Source of the DNA: Phylloscopus collybita
Lineage: Eukaryota > Chordata > Aves > Passeriformes > Phylloscopidae
Assembly: GCA_027886175.1 (NCBI GenBank)
Contig: JAJNNQ010000137.1
Location: forward strand, 32,784,001-32,848,000
Direction: 5' to 3'
DNA: 64,000 nucleotides
The notes beneath the pieces are model-generated. The model saw only the letters and a list, made by a program, of their open reading frames with translations, made no database searches and was not told the origin of the DNA. Both the position numbers and the translations under genes were made by a program. The first letter of the stretch is position 1; each line of letters starts with the position of its first letter. This document shows, piece after piece, positions 7,228 through 18,900 of the stretch.

Positions 7228-9675
7228 GCTTCACACTTCCTTCAAACGCTAGCACGGCTTTAAGACAGCCAGTGGTGTGTGTTTTCTGGTATGCAGTCTT
7301 TAATTACATACCCCTTTTGCTGGATATGATTGCTGGTTCAATTTATTAAATTAATAGTGTTTTATTGATCTCTGTCAATGCACCCCTTTGCTGGTGGTTG
7401 TGGAGTATCATGACTTCGACAATGAAAACTAAATAGTCTTACTAATGCTAAAATTGAGGACAATATGCCATCTGATGAGCACACAAGCAGGGATCTGTAT
7501 TTTATGCCATCTTGGAACAATTTTGCTTCCTTCCCCTCTCTAATCAGACTCTGACTGTTTCTTCTGTGTCTCTTTTCTTTGCTGACCCTCTTTTTACATT
7601 GTTATTTTCAGATTAGAGAAAATTGCTTTCTGTCTGGTAGGGATATAATTTCCTTGTACCCATGGAGAATTTCACTGGGTACCCAGTCTCAGAGTGGATG
7701 TAATTAGGCTTTTGCTGAATTCCTACTGTAGCAAAACTCATGCTATTTCACAGCATGCTGCCAAAATATCTCTCCATAGGATATTACGTCTTCTGAGTGC
7801 TTGTTTCTTAAACATTTAGTCTTCTGTTTAAGATTTTTTTGACTGTTCAGTAAAAATGGTTATGTTTGTAGGAGAAAAAAGAGGACTAACTTCAAACATC
7901 TCTTTGTTTTCCATCTTACAGCAAGGAGTGATCTTCATTCCCTGAATGAAGCTTCATATGCAATTATAGATACCTGAACACAGCTTATGGTGTTTGACAC
8001 CAAGGTCTCAAGACATTGGCTCATGACTTCTGGAAATCTGAATTCAGTTCCCCACAACATAAATTACCAAGGGCCAAATCCACCAGAGGATATTCTTATC
8101 CAGGGTAAAGTCTAGGGCAGGGCAGTTCTGCTTAGATTGACTTCCAAAGGACTAGTGCTTTCAACTACTGCTAGACAGCCTGTGCTGCTTGTTCCTGCTG
8201 TGAAACACCACAAAGTGGTCCTTAAAACTGTCGCTTTTTTTGTTTCTCAATTGTAGATGCATAATCCTCACGTGCAGGTAAACAAGAAGTTCTCCAACCT
8301 TGTGTTGGACAACTATACTTTGAAACTTGGGGAGTTTGCGTGTGCTTTGCTCTCACTATCCCAGCAATTTCTACACTTGGTTAGTATTTTTTATGATGTT
8401 ATATATTGTTTACAAAAGCCTTTAAAATTTTTTTCCTTAGACAGCTGACAACTAGATATAATACTTTTCTGTGTAATACTTAAATCAAGCTCTTAACCTG
8501 CTTCTGGGTCTATAATCAAGACATTTCTACTGTATATAGCAACTACCAATCTCCCCCTATTTTCCTGTTGACTTTAATGGGAATATTTCAGTTATTAACT
8601 GAACCTCCTTTGAACATTGTTTTATCAAAGAAGCATAGCTTCTCTCTTGAAGTCACAACTACCAGCAACACCACGTCCCTCTAGCATCTTGATTGCTCTG
8701 ATATTTGGTTAGAGCCAGCTCTTCTCCTTCAGGGTTTTGGTTCCTCAGACTGCAAGACTACTCATCATCATGGCTATCCTTCCACTACCTTCTGCTACAA
8801 ATAGGGGTTATAGATAATCCTGAAGAAAAAAATGCTTTTGTTACGGTCTGATGTCTTGGAATGACCACACATCACGGTAATATACCTAGTCTCAATACGA
8901 GAAGTAAAAATCTTCCAAAAACTTTGTAACAATTTGTCAGTTGTTTAATGTAGCAAGAGTAACATGACATTCATTTGAAGCGTGTGCTAAATGGCTGACT
9001 TAAAAGAGTTCAGGAGGCAGAGGAGCACTCACTGAATATTATATGAACTTGCAACTACACTTGACAAAGAAATATATAAGTTGCTAAGAAATAAATACTA
9101 CTGCACCAAATTAAATATGAAGTTTTAAAATCACCTGCAATCAAATAGCAATCTGACTTTTGGTAACCCTTTATACAGTGTTTTGTAGCTTGCATTTCAC
9201 ATGGGTGGGTCAAGGGGACAAGACTGAAGGAGTGAAAGAAGGACAGAAACCTGAGGCTGCAACAGCATGGGAGAAATGAGGTCTGGGGTCAGCAGTAGCA
9301 ACCTTTGCTACAAACATCTTCAAGCACTGCCCAAGGCAGTAGCTTCACTCCTTGCTGTAGGAAACTCAGCAGTGCCTACCCCCATTAAGTGTATTTCCTG
9401 CAGAGCTTTGTTTCAACAGTCATCTGTGAAGTGACTCAATAGTGTGGTGTAGATGCACTCTTGCTAGAGACAAATGACTGACTGGTTTGATTTTACTGTG
9501 TGTTTATCCCAGACATGCTTCACTTCCTGTCTTGTGCTGGTTGAAAGCTGGGTACATAGACTCTGAAGGGAGCTCTGCAACCATCTAAAGGCCAAGCCAT
9601 GTCTCAGGTAAGCACTCATCAGCACTCCCTGATACATCTGCATGAAGAGAACTACAGACAAAGACAGTTACTGTG
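7228..9675. other. Intergenic sequence, nothing recognised
   Basis: AT-moderate sequence with only short chance frames (for example 8257-8448). I see no exon, RNA gene or mobile element that I can support. Confidence 0.5.
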
Positions 9676-9908
9676 TGTTGACCATGGCCTGCAACTAAGC
9701 ACCCACACATCCTCTCATCAGGACAAGAGAGAGAACAGGAGTGAAAGCAAGAACTCTAGTAAGTTGAGATGAGAATAGTTTAATAAGTGAAGGAAGGAGA
9801 AAAAAACAAGTAACACAACAGCATTCATTCACCACCTCCTACAAAAGAGCAATGCCAAGGCAGTCTCAGAGCAACAACTGATTTGGAAGACACTCCCCCC
9901 CCCCTCCT

Positions 9909-9939
<31 letters not shown>

Positions 9940-10215
9940 CCCCCATTTTTTATTTCTGAGCATGGCATCATCTCACACAAAGTACCCTTATGGCTGGTTT
10001 GGGTCAGGCACAGGGTCAGATTTTTTACCCACCCCATCCTTCTCACTGAAGGGAAGGGGGCAGAGTGGGAAAGAGAGACAGCAACAACACTGCGCAAGCA
10101 CTGCTCATTAATGGACATAATATTGGTGGTGTCAACTGTTTTAGTCACAAACCCAAATCACATCACAGGGGCTGCTGTGTTGATCATGTACTCTATCCCA
10201 GCCAGAGCCAATACA
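9676..10215 (-). mobile_element. Old solo LTR of a bird endogenous retrovirus
   Basis: Read on the minus strand it begins TGTATTGGCTCTGGCTGGGATAG, close to the common avian LTR start that I remember as TGTGCTGGTTTTGGCTGGGA. It continues with the usual blocks: a CATGCTCAG block with an A/T-rich TATA region near 9945-9970, a degenerate ATTAAA polyadenylation signal near 9780, and a GCAGGCCATGGTCAAC-like end. The left edge is uncertain by a few bases, and no clear target duplication was found. It is a different family from the complete provirus and is visibly diverged. Open frames inside it (9825-10148 minus and 9883-10320 plus) are not genes. Confidence 0.72.
9895..9938. repeat. Simple repeat: C10, then (CA)10, inside the old LTR
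   Basis: A run of ten C (9895-9904) is followed by a CT-rich spacer and ten CA units (9919-9938). It sits in the LTR just before the TATA region and probably arose by slippage in a C- and A-rich LTR segment. Confidence 0.9.
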
Positions 10216-10754
10216 CCTTGTGCTCTCTACCTTCCCCAGGCATCCTCCATTCCTCTAATCGTCAGTGGTTGCTTTTCATGGCTGACTGCTATTCATGTGA
10301 TTTCAGGTAGAGAAAGTTGAAGAGCTTTTGCTTCAATGTAGTTATTATGTGAATTTCACCTCTGCCAGATGTGATTTCCAAAAGATTCTGGGGAAAAGCC
10401 ATACTGGAATCATTCCAAAAGTGTTTCTCTGCATCAAAGTAGCAAAAGACTAGTCTTAGCACATCATCCCTTGCTGCTCAGTGAAAGCTGAATCCACTGA
10501 GGCTGCATTGAACATAATGGCATTTAGAGAAAGCCAGTGATCCAGAATAGGCATTACTAACTTATCATAACATCCTATGTGCAAGAGCTTTTGACTCAAT
10601 TCATGGAGAAGTTCTGCACCACAGGTCCAGTAGCAGTTCTGTTACAATTTAAACATCCCTGGTAGGCACAAGTTGGTCAAACTACATTTGGAACAAAAAA
10701 GGAAAAGTGAGACATTTCACAACATGAGATCTTTGTGGTTTAGACTAATCAGTC

Positions 10755-10990
10755 TGTCACAGCGCGACACAAAAGAAACTACACTCACACACTGAGATGT
10801 CCAAGGCAAAAAGGGCAGGTTTATTTACAGACCTCAACATTTATAGAATTCCAACAGTGATCATGGATTGGAGGAAGAAAATCTTCCTCTCCAACCTCAC
10901 TGATCAATTCAACAGTCCATCAACAGTCTCCTCCTTATGAGAAGAATATAAACATAGAGGGACAGTTACAAAATAGTGAGAGACTCCACT
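10755..10990 (-). mobile_element. Probable LTR remnant of a second retroviral family
   Basis: Read on the minus strand, the sequence has a TATA box (TATAAAT, about 10839-10850). About 20 bases later comes AATAAA (10820-10825), then a segment ending GTCGCGCTGTGACA at 10755. A TATA box with a closely following AATAAA and a terminal CA is the R-U5 layout of many bird LTRs. The upstream U3 edge is not resolved and may extend towards 11095. No target duplication was identified. Confidence 0.5.
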
Positions 10991-13900
10991 GCAAAAGGTA
11001 AACACAGAAGGCTGAAACAGAAAAACTTCTTAAAGAGACAGAGGAGAACAGAAAAAACCCAGACAACATCAGTGCAGTTTATCTGTCAGTACATTGAACA
11101 GATGGACTGCTCTGTAGATACCACAGGCTTGTATGTCCTCCACAGCAAGTCTCTGAGGGAGTAGTATGACCTCAAAGAAGATGCCAGCTGTGCTCCTACA
11201 TCCATTCTCTGTTTATCATTCAAGCTTCTTGTTCCTGTTGTACTTATGGCTAATAATTCTGGTTTATGCTTCTCCTGATAAAAGTGGAATCAGAAATGAG
11301 GAAAAATTCTTAGAGGTTTCTTGTTTAAAATCACATTTAATTTCTTTCACTGAAAGTAGATGAACTGCTCACCCTTTCTTATCCTCCCCTGCTGAGATTT
11401 CACAGAAAGAACTGCTTTGCTGGAGAAATAGAAAAAAAAACAAACTGCAGAGAGCAGAGCTGTAACTATTTTTTATTTAAGCAATAAAAAAGGCAATAGT
11501 GCAATCCTTAATTAAAGCAAGTTGAGACAAGTATGTGGTTTAATAATCTGGTAGAACCCTTTTTATTCCAAGAAAGCTACATTTGTCAAGACAGGAACAA
11601 TCAGGGAAATATATCTTATTTATCTCACAGAACGACTATTACCTCCTGAAAATAGCAGAGTTCTCCATTTTAGGATGTGCAGTTAGAGTTGACTTCCCAG
11701 TCCCCTCTTTGTGCCCCTGAGTAAATGTGTGTGGGAATTTTTACACAGGAGTACTCTCAGAAGATGTGGAGCTGGCCTCGCCTGCTCCACAGAGTAGCAT
11801 CTACTCCATCACCACCCCATCCCAGTAAGTTAGCCATGCCAGATAATAAATCACAACGCTGTAGAGGACTATTGCAGAGGGCACTTGGCAATTATGGACT
11901 ACTATTCTGTGTAGTTACAGGACTATCTCTCAAGCCTTCTTTTGCTCAGCTCTCTTCAGCCCCCTATCCCCCAGGAAATACATGTATGAGTTGCTTCTAC
12001 ACAGCAAGATGTCCTCTGTCTCCACAATGGTAACATATTCTTTATCTCAGGTCCATGGTCTGCCCTCAACAGCCACTTGCCTGTGAATAGGAAGGAGAAG
12101 GGATTTGCAGAAAAGCCCTTGTGTCCTGCTTTGTCCAGAAATGTTCCCCTGAGATGTCCTGAGCATCTGTGACTAGTCAGAACAATATTATACTCAGTGA
12201 AGATTATGCATGGACCAGTAACAATTGAAGCAGCACCTTGTGTCCTTAAATGTTGTTTTGTCCTAAAAGAGAATTGAATTTGCCTCTTTTTGATAAGCAT
12301 AATGCCTTCCTCAAAGCAGCAGGTGGCTGGAACTATTTAGTCAGGTTTGTAATTTTCCCCTGATGATCACATTCACTAATGTTTAGCTCCTGGGAAGCTA
12401 ATGAGACACACACCCATGGTATCAAAAGCACTCTGGCAAACACTGAGAGGTATGTTCTCTGTCTCCATGCTTTTAAGGAACACAAACACATGCCAACCCT
12501 GCCAGCTGGGTCAGCTAGGATAAGGAGAGGCTAATTGCTAGTCTCTAGTGGAACCACTCTAGTTCATGAAGAATATCTTTAGAACTATTTTATGAATAGG
12601 ATGTAAAAAGTTGAAAATACACATCAAGAGAGAATATTTTTTGTACTAATCTTGTCCTTTTGGGAATGCCCATAACTGCTGGGATACCGGAGTACAGGTT
12701 TTTCTGTCTGGGGTGAGCAGGAAAGAAATGTTTTCAGTGGTTGCAAACTGGTACAACTAGTAATATTGAAGTTAATCTGTGTTTCTTTTTAGATTTTCTG
12801 ATAGAGCATTTCCATGATGAATATTTAGGAAAAAAAGTGTATAGCCAGGCCAGTTTTCATATGGCACCTCTTCAGCAGAGGGAAATAGCACTTTATGATA
12901 AGATGCTTTTCAAAGGAAATTTTTTATGTGTCTTTTTCTGGAAAGCCTCTCTCCATGCATATTTTGGTGTAAACCTTGTTTGTCTAATACATATTTACAT
13001 AATAAATTCAAGCTTTTTATTTCAGAAGTCTTTTGCAGATATCTACTCATCCATATGGTGGAATAAAAAGACCTGACCAGATCAAATGTAGCAGATCTGA
13101 TGGGTCTGCTTAATAAGGCCTGAGATTAACCTTCATATCTGAAAACTAAGCAGTTAAATTAAACAGGAGTAAGGCTGAACACTGGCTGTACTGCTGACCA
13201 GGTATGCTCATGAGAGGTATGCTCATGAGATGGGACACAATCAGCCATGGGGAGAGGAGAGCAGAGCATCTTCCTTGCCAGACACACACAGAGTGCCCAG
13301 CACGGACAGTGGAGCTGGGCACTGTATGGGGCTTGACTGAGGACTGCTGCCAGTGGAGCAGGAGAGCTCTCCTGGGGTATGTGTTCTGCTAGAAAGAGCA
13401 AAGCAAATCATCCCAATGAGATAAGCAGATAGCAGGAAGGTGCTCAGGGGTTCCCAGGGCTGACTGTGGCAAGACTGAATGTATTTTAAGCTGAGAAAGA
13501 GAGGCTGTGCTGATGGCTGTGTGCCATGGCCCTTCGGCACAGCCCATGCCCTGGGAGGAGTGTGGGAAGAAGGGAAGTATTGAGACCACTTTGAAACTTC
13601 CTCTGTGCCTCTGTAATCAGAGAAGGATTAAACCCATTCACAGTCAGTCCCAATGGGATGTAAATTGTTGCTGCAGCACAGCCAGTGCTGGGGACACTCC
13701 TGACTCTTTACTCCCCTGCCCCAGTTTCCATTGCATCCTGGCAAAAAGGTAAAAATTTGCACAAGTTTCACCTGAACTGAGGATGTCAAGAACAAGAACA
13801 GATCCAGATGCAAAGGAATATAAAGGAAACAAAGAAATAATTTGGAAGAGGAATTAAAGCTTTAAGAACATAAATTCTAGCTCCTTTGGCTTTTTCAGAA

Positions 13901-14006
13901 CTGTAGGATGATTTGGATGGTTAGACTAACAGTGTCCCACAGCCTGCTGAAGAAATACAGAGAAGGCAAAAAGGAAAATTGTGTAGGTCTCTGTGTCAAA
14001 CATCAA
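10991..14006. other. Intergenic sequence, nothing recognised
   Basis: Contains only short frames without domains. A perfect two-copy 15-bp tandem repeat lies at 13201-13230. I see no supported gene. Confidence 0.5.
13201..13230. repeat. Two-copy 15-bp tandem repeat
   Basis: GGTATGCTCATGAGA occurs twice head to tail without mismatch. Probably a recent small tandem duplication. Confidence 0.9.
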
Positions 14007-14130
14007 ATCACAGAACCACAGAATATGCTGGGTTGGAAGTGACCCATGTGGTCATCAAGTCCAACTCTCAACCCTGGACAGAACATCCTCCAGAGTCACA
14101 CCATGTGCCTGAGAGCATTTGACTATTTCT
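14007..14130 (-). mobile_element. CR1-like LINE fragment, 3' end
   Basis: AATCACAGAACCACAGAATATG followed by GGTTGGAAGTGACC and ATCAAGTCCAACTCTCAACC is the reverse complement of a CR1 3' end. The 3' terminus is at the left. Only about 120 bases are recognisable. Confidence 0.7.
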
Positions 14131-14266
14131 CTCCAAGTCACTAACAGCTTGAAAATAAATATCCATGTTACATCTGCTCTGTGAAGGCAGAAAGAGCCTT
14201 GCATGTTGATATTTGCCAAAGACCAGTATATCACTTTGGTAAACATGACCACCAGTACACAAACAG

Positions 14267-14349
14267 CTCAGTTTGAGCGGTTTGAAATAAGCAGGACCTT
14301 GTTGATAATGGTATAAAGAAAGTGAGGTTTAAGCTTTTGTATTCAGATT
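14267..14349. repeat. 83-bp dispersed repeat, copy 1
   Basis: Matches 15825-15907 at 81 of 83 positions by eye, in the same orientation. The flanks of the two copies are unrelated. I do not recognise the family. Confidence 0.9.
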
Positions 14350-15824
14350 GGTAACATGCAGGGAGAAAAATCAGGATCGCTGTGAGGGATTTCAATGTCA
14401 GTAATTTAAACAAAAGACTCATAAACCCAGAATGAAATATCCTTGAAATTCTTCAGCATTGTAAATGATGATTAGCTAATTAGCAAAATACTGCATCCAG
14501 TATTGTAGTCTTGTCAAAACTTCATCTTGCAAAGGAGAAAAGTCTGTGCAATAAAAAAGTAATAGTTGTTTAGGTTACACTGACTGTTCTGGCCTTAAAC
14601 AGCCTGTTTGCTGTGGAGCAGAATCTCAGCCAGCTCTGCAGACCTTGGTGACAGCCCCTAGAAAAAAACTGTCTGGGTTTGGGGGGTTCTAGCACTGCAA
14701 GTTTTTAAATCAAGATTGGACCTTTTTCTAAAAAACACATTCTGTTTCAATTTGAATTATGAGACCTGAAGCAGCCATTCCTGCAATCTCTGCTCTGTAT
14801 AATGCAGCAGATCAGCCTAGGAGATCCATAGTGACTTCTTAGAAACTCAGACTTAATTACTGTGACAACTAATGTAGGCAAGTATCATAATGTATCGATG
14901 CCATATGCCCAAGCACCTGACGTTCTCAGTGGAAACACTATAAGCTAAACTTCAGAAATACAGTTTAATTGTAATGCTTGGAATTCTATATGTACATTTT
15001 CCTCTAGTAGAAGGTGCTCAGTTTACGTTTTGCTGTATATGCTCCATTTTACTTAAAGAAGAGCAATATTTTCTAACACTCAGATGATGTGACATATCAT
15101 GGCCAAAAAACAAAAGAGAATTGTTTTCATATAAGTAAGACTAATGAAAGAAATTATGCAGGGAGTCAATACTCTATTGACAAGTAATCATGAGCCAGCA
15201 TATTTACAAAAACAAAGGAGGAGCCAGCATGGTGTCAAGTTGCCCTAGAACCTATACTCATCTGTCGCTTGCTTTTCACTGTCTTCTTTTGACAGCTTTA
15301 ATTCTTTCATTCCTGGTCAAGACAGAATGTCAGGTCCCCAGAGATTTTAGCAAACATCTAGAAACTATGTGCTCTGTTAAGGAAAACAGACAACTTTAGT
15401 CTGACATTGTAGGTTCAGCATTGTGAGGATGAACTAATGTATCATCCTAGCTGGGCACTGAGATGTCTGGATTTTATAGAATATCATTAAATCAACAATG
15501 TGTGATCTTTACTGTTACAGATGAAAATCAAAGGAGCTTAAAATGTTGGTAGAGCTGGTGGTTTTGTTCTGCTGGCAAAACAGGTTCCTATGTCTATCAA
15601 TCAACCAGGTCAGGTAGTCAAAACTCCAAATGCTCTTTTATTTGTCTTCAACTTTTAAACCATTGTTTTAGAAGATACTATTGTGCTACTCAGTGCAGTC
15701 AGAAATACTGCCTCGACTCTTGTACAAACAACACCTATATTTTTCATCAGTTCTACTTCCTGAGGCATTTTTATCTTAATCCAGTCACAGGGAAAAAAAT
15801 GAAAATAAAATTTTCTATGAAACA

Positions 15825-15907
15825 CTCAGTTTGAGCTGTTTGAAATAAGCAGGACCTTGTTGATAATGGTATAAAGAAAGTGAAGTTTAAGCTTTTGTAT
15901 TCAGATT
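15825..15907. repeat. 83-bp dispersed repeat, copy 2
   Basis: Second copy of the repeat at 14267-14349, 1.56 kb away in direct orientation, with two substitutions. Could be a small segmental copy or two insertions of an unrecognised short element. Confidence 0.9.
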
Positions 15908-18900
15908 CAATTCTTGCTCAGCAGTGTCTTTTAAATGACATTCATGGGAGGAAAAATCAAGTCACCCTGAAATGGAAGAAAAAAGATTATGTCCTTTCTG
16001 GGAGAAACTTTTCAGAAGCATTTCTTGTATCTTAGCAACAGTGTATTTAACAGTGCACTGATTGATTTATTTATTTATTTTTACTTTTTAATCTTGTTTT
16101 CTGCTGATTTACTAACTGGGCTTAATGGATGAGCTCAGACTGTGCATAGGTAGCTGGAGGAAAAGCATGCTTGCCTTAGCATGTCTGGCCCAGCCACGGT
16201 GTTCACAGCGTGTTACTCTCAGCCACTAAGGAACCACCCCAGTACTTTGCTCTTGTATCTCTATAGAGAAAAACCTGGCTGCAAAGTCAGTTTATCTTTA
16301 CCATTTTTCAGCTGTATGACTGATGATTTAAATAAAGATTTTGAAAAATGTTTTATTTATATGATATAAACAAAGAAATTCAGTAGATTTCCTCATTTTA
16401 CAAATACTTCTCGTGCTGTATATTCTTTAGAGATTAATGCTCTAAACCCGCTGTAAATTATGACAGGATATGTGTAATCTACCAGTGACACACTTCAATG
16501 CTTAAAAGTCTTTGGCTTCCAGCCTTGGCCATATCAAGGACCAAGCATTTTTCTCCTAGATCATCCTGTCCACTCCCTCATGGCTGCTCGAGAGCCCAAA
16601 CCTGCTTCCACTGAAGTGGAAGGCAAAGCTCCAGCCTTAATCAGTGTTTGCAGAAGTTTAAGCCTTTTGGCAATGGAGACCTTTTCGTTTCACAAACAAG
16701 GTCAAATTAAGCACAGGGAAGAGTCTTGTAGCTGTTTGTGAGGAAGACTGGGATGATGGAGAGAGACTCAGATTTGGCGACAGTTTGGGGTTCTGCCAAA
16801 GGATCTCCATAATTTACACATACTGAGTACAGCTGTAGTACTAATCTAAGCCTGGGCTGGATTGTTGTAGCTGTTCAATTGTGCCAGCTCTTTCTTAGCT
16901 TCTGTCATCAAGACAGATAAATCTGCATTTATGTTATAGATGTTGTTCCACAGCACAACTTTCCACGTGGCAGGTGGTTTTCTAGCGAGATGACATTTTG
17001 TTCCTAATTAATGTATGCAGTTCTTTGCTCAGGATAGGTGATCAAAACAAGCCCTGCCAAGAAGAAAGGAAAAAACAATTCAAAGTGTGGGCAAGCTTTC
17101 CTTACTATTTCAGACAATTAGTTCTGAAGCTGATGTAAAATGTATCCTTCCTTTCTGTTCCTCTTACATCTGTTAATTTATGATTATATTGCTTTCCTCA
17201 AGGCCATAGACAACGTGAGACCACTGGAGAGCAAGCTGCTCTGGGTGACCCAATATGCGAGGAAGTCTCCCTGTTCTTCCTTTTTCCTCCTCAATTTTCT
17301 TTTTTGCATCATGAAAATAAATACTAAGCTGCTGTGTATCATCAGAGAACTTACAAGTCCATCCATGAAAAGATTTTGAAAGAGGATAACATTTCCAAGT
17401 TCATGATCTCTCTTGGATGACGGAAACCAGAAGATAGTAGGTGGCAATAGATGCTGGCTAAATCAGCAGAGCTCTGGAAAGCCACTGGAAACAAGGTATG
17501 CATCATTTAGAAGCTGGGAAAGTAGAACAGGTGTAACATTTTGCTTACCAAATCCTGGCTTCCAACTCTGACTTTCAGATGACCACTGTGTGGCTGGGTG
17601 ATGCTTCTTCTTAACACACTCCTGTACAGCCCAGTGCAGGTTATTCATCATAAGCAGTAGTTTAATTTTCTTTCCAGGAGGTCAAGGTCTACAAAGCAAG
17701 CTAGAAAAGGCTACATGCGGACTTATGTTCTGGTATATTTTGAAACTAAAGTGTGGATTAGACTGCATGCATGTGAACAAAGCCATTATTCACATGTGAG
17801 CATGCAACATGACTGATACAGCCTCCCTCCAAGCTCATCAGCAAGGAAACACAAAACACCAGCACAGGACTGGGTATCCTCATGCAGTGTGAATTCAGCC
17901 AGGCCCAGCTGTAGCTACAGTGTGGGCCAGTAAATCATTTGACCCATGTTTAGATTTCAGTACAGCAAACATGATACAGCCAGGCTGACAGGTCCTTGGT
18001 CCAGGCAGAAAGCTTGGTGTCCTCCTGAGGCCAAAGCACTGACCAAAACTGAAGATAGGAATTCCTGCCTCTGACTGCTATTCCTAAACAGAGCATTGAA
18101 GAATTTCAAGTCACCGGGCCTCAGCAAGGACCACCACTTAAAGAGCTCAGGAGGTGCTTTGGTAAAGTCAGTGTAAATACCATTGACACAAAGTATCTCC
18201 ATTGCTCCTTATGTTCAAAGGTCTGTTGCTTACTCTGAACTGTTTCTCGAATGCAAAGCCTATGCCACTCTGCCTCAATGCTTGTAATTCCTAGCGAGAC
18301 ACTTGGAGGACACTTTGTCTACATCTGCATTGTCACCTTAACTCAGAGCATCAGCTTGCAGTCAGCCAAAACTCCCCTGCTCCCTGTCATGCTCTGTGCG
18401 ATAGACCAGAGAAAGGCGACTCCTGTGACCCTCCCTGCAACTAAGGTAGCCCAGCAGAGAGTGACACTGGCCCACAGGTGTATTCAACACCCCTGGGTTG
18501 GTGGATGCTCTGGTTCTGCTGATTTGTTACCTGGCAGAGCTGGCTGAGCCTCTGCACACCAGACTAGCCAGGCCAGCAAAGCAGCACAGACACGTTGCCC
18601 TACTCACAGCTCCTGCACTGTTGAGGTAGGAATGGCAGCTGTTGCAGTGATGGATACACCTTAGTGCAATTAGCAGGAAACCTCATTTATCCCTAGAAAA
18701 TGGAACATGCTTCCTTTCCTCCCACGGGAGGATGGTCCTTTGTAACTTGCAGTGAATGAAGAGGACAGGATAGGTGTGTGGTGGGGCAGATATGGGCCAG
18801 AAGGGGTGAGAAAGGGATGGCACTGACTTACAGACCTGGTGACTTGGGCTTACCACATACCTGGAGAGGTCAAGTGGCAGGTAAATGCCTGTGGAGGTGC

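Noticed and set aside
9825..10320. Frames of 107 and 145 codons on opposite strands
   Set aside because: Both fall in an old LTR containing microsatellites; the peptides are low-complexity translations.
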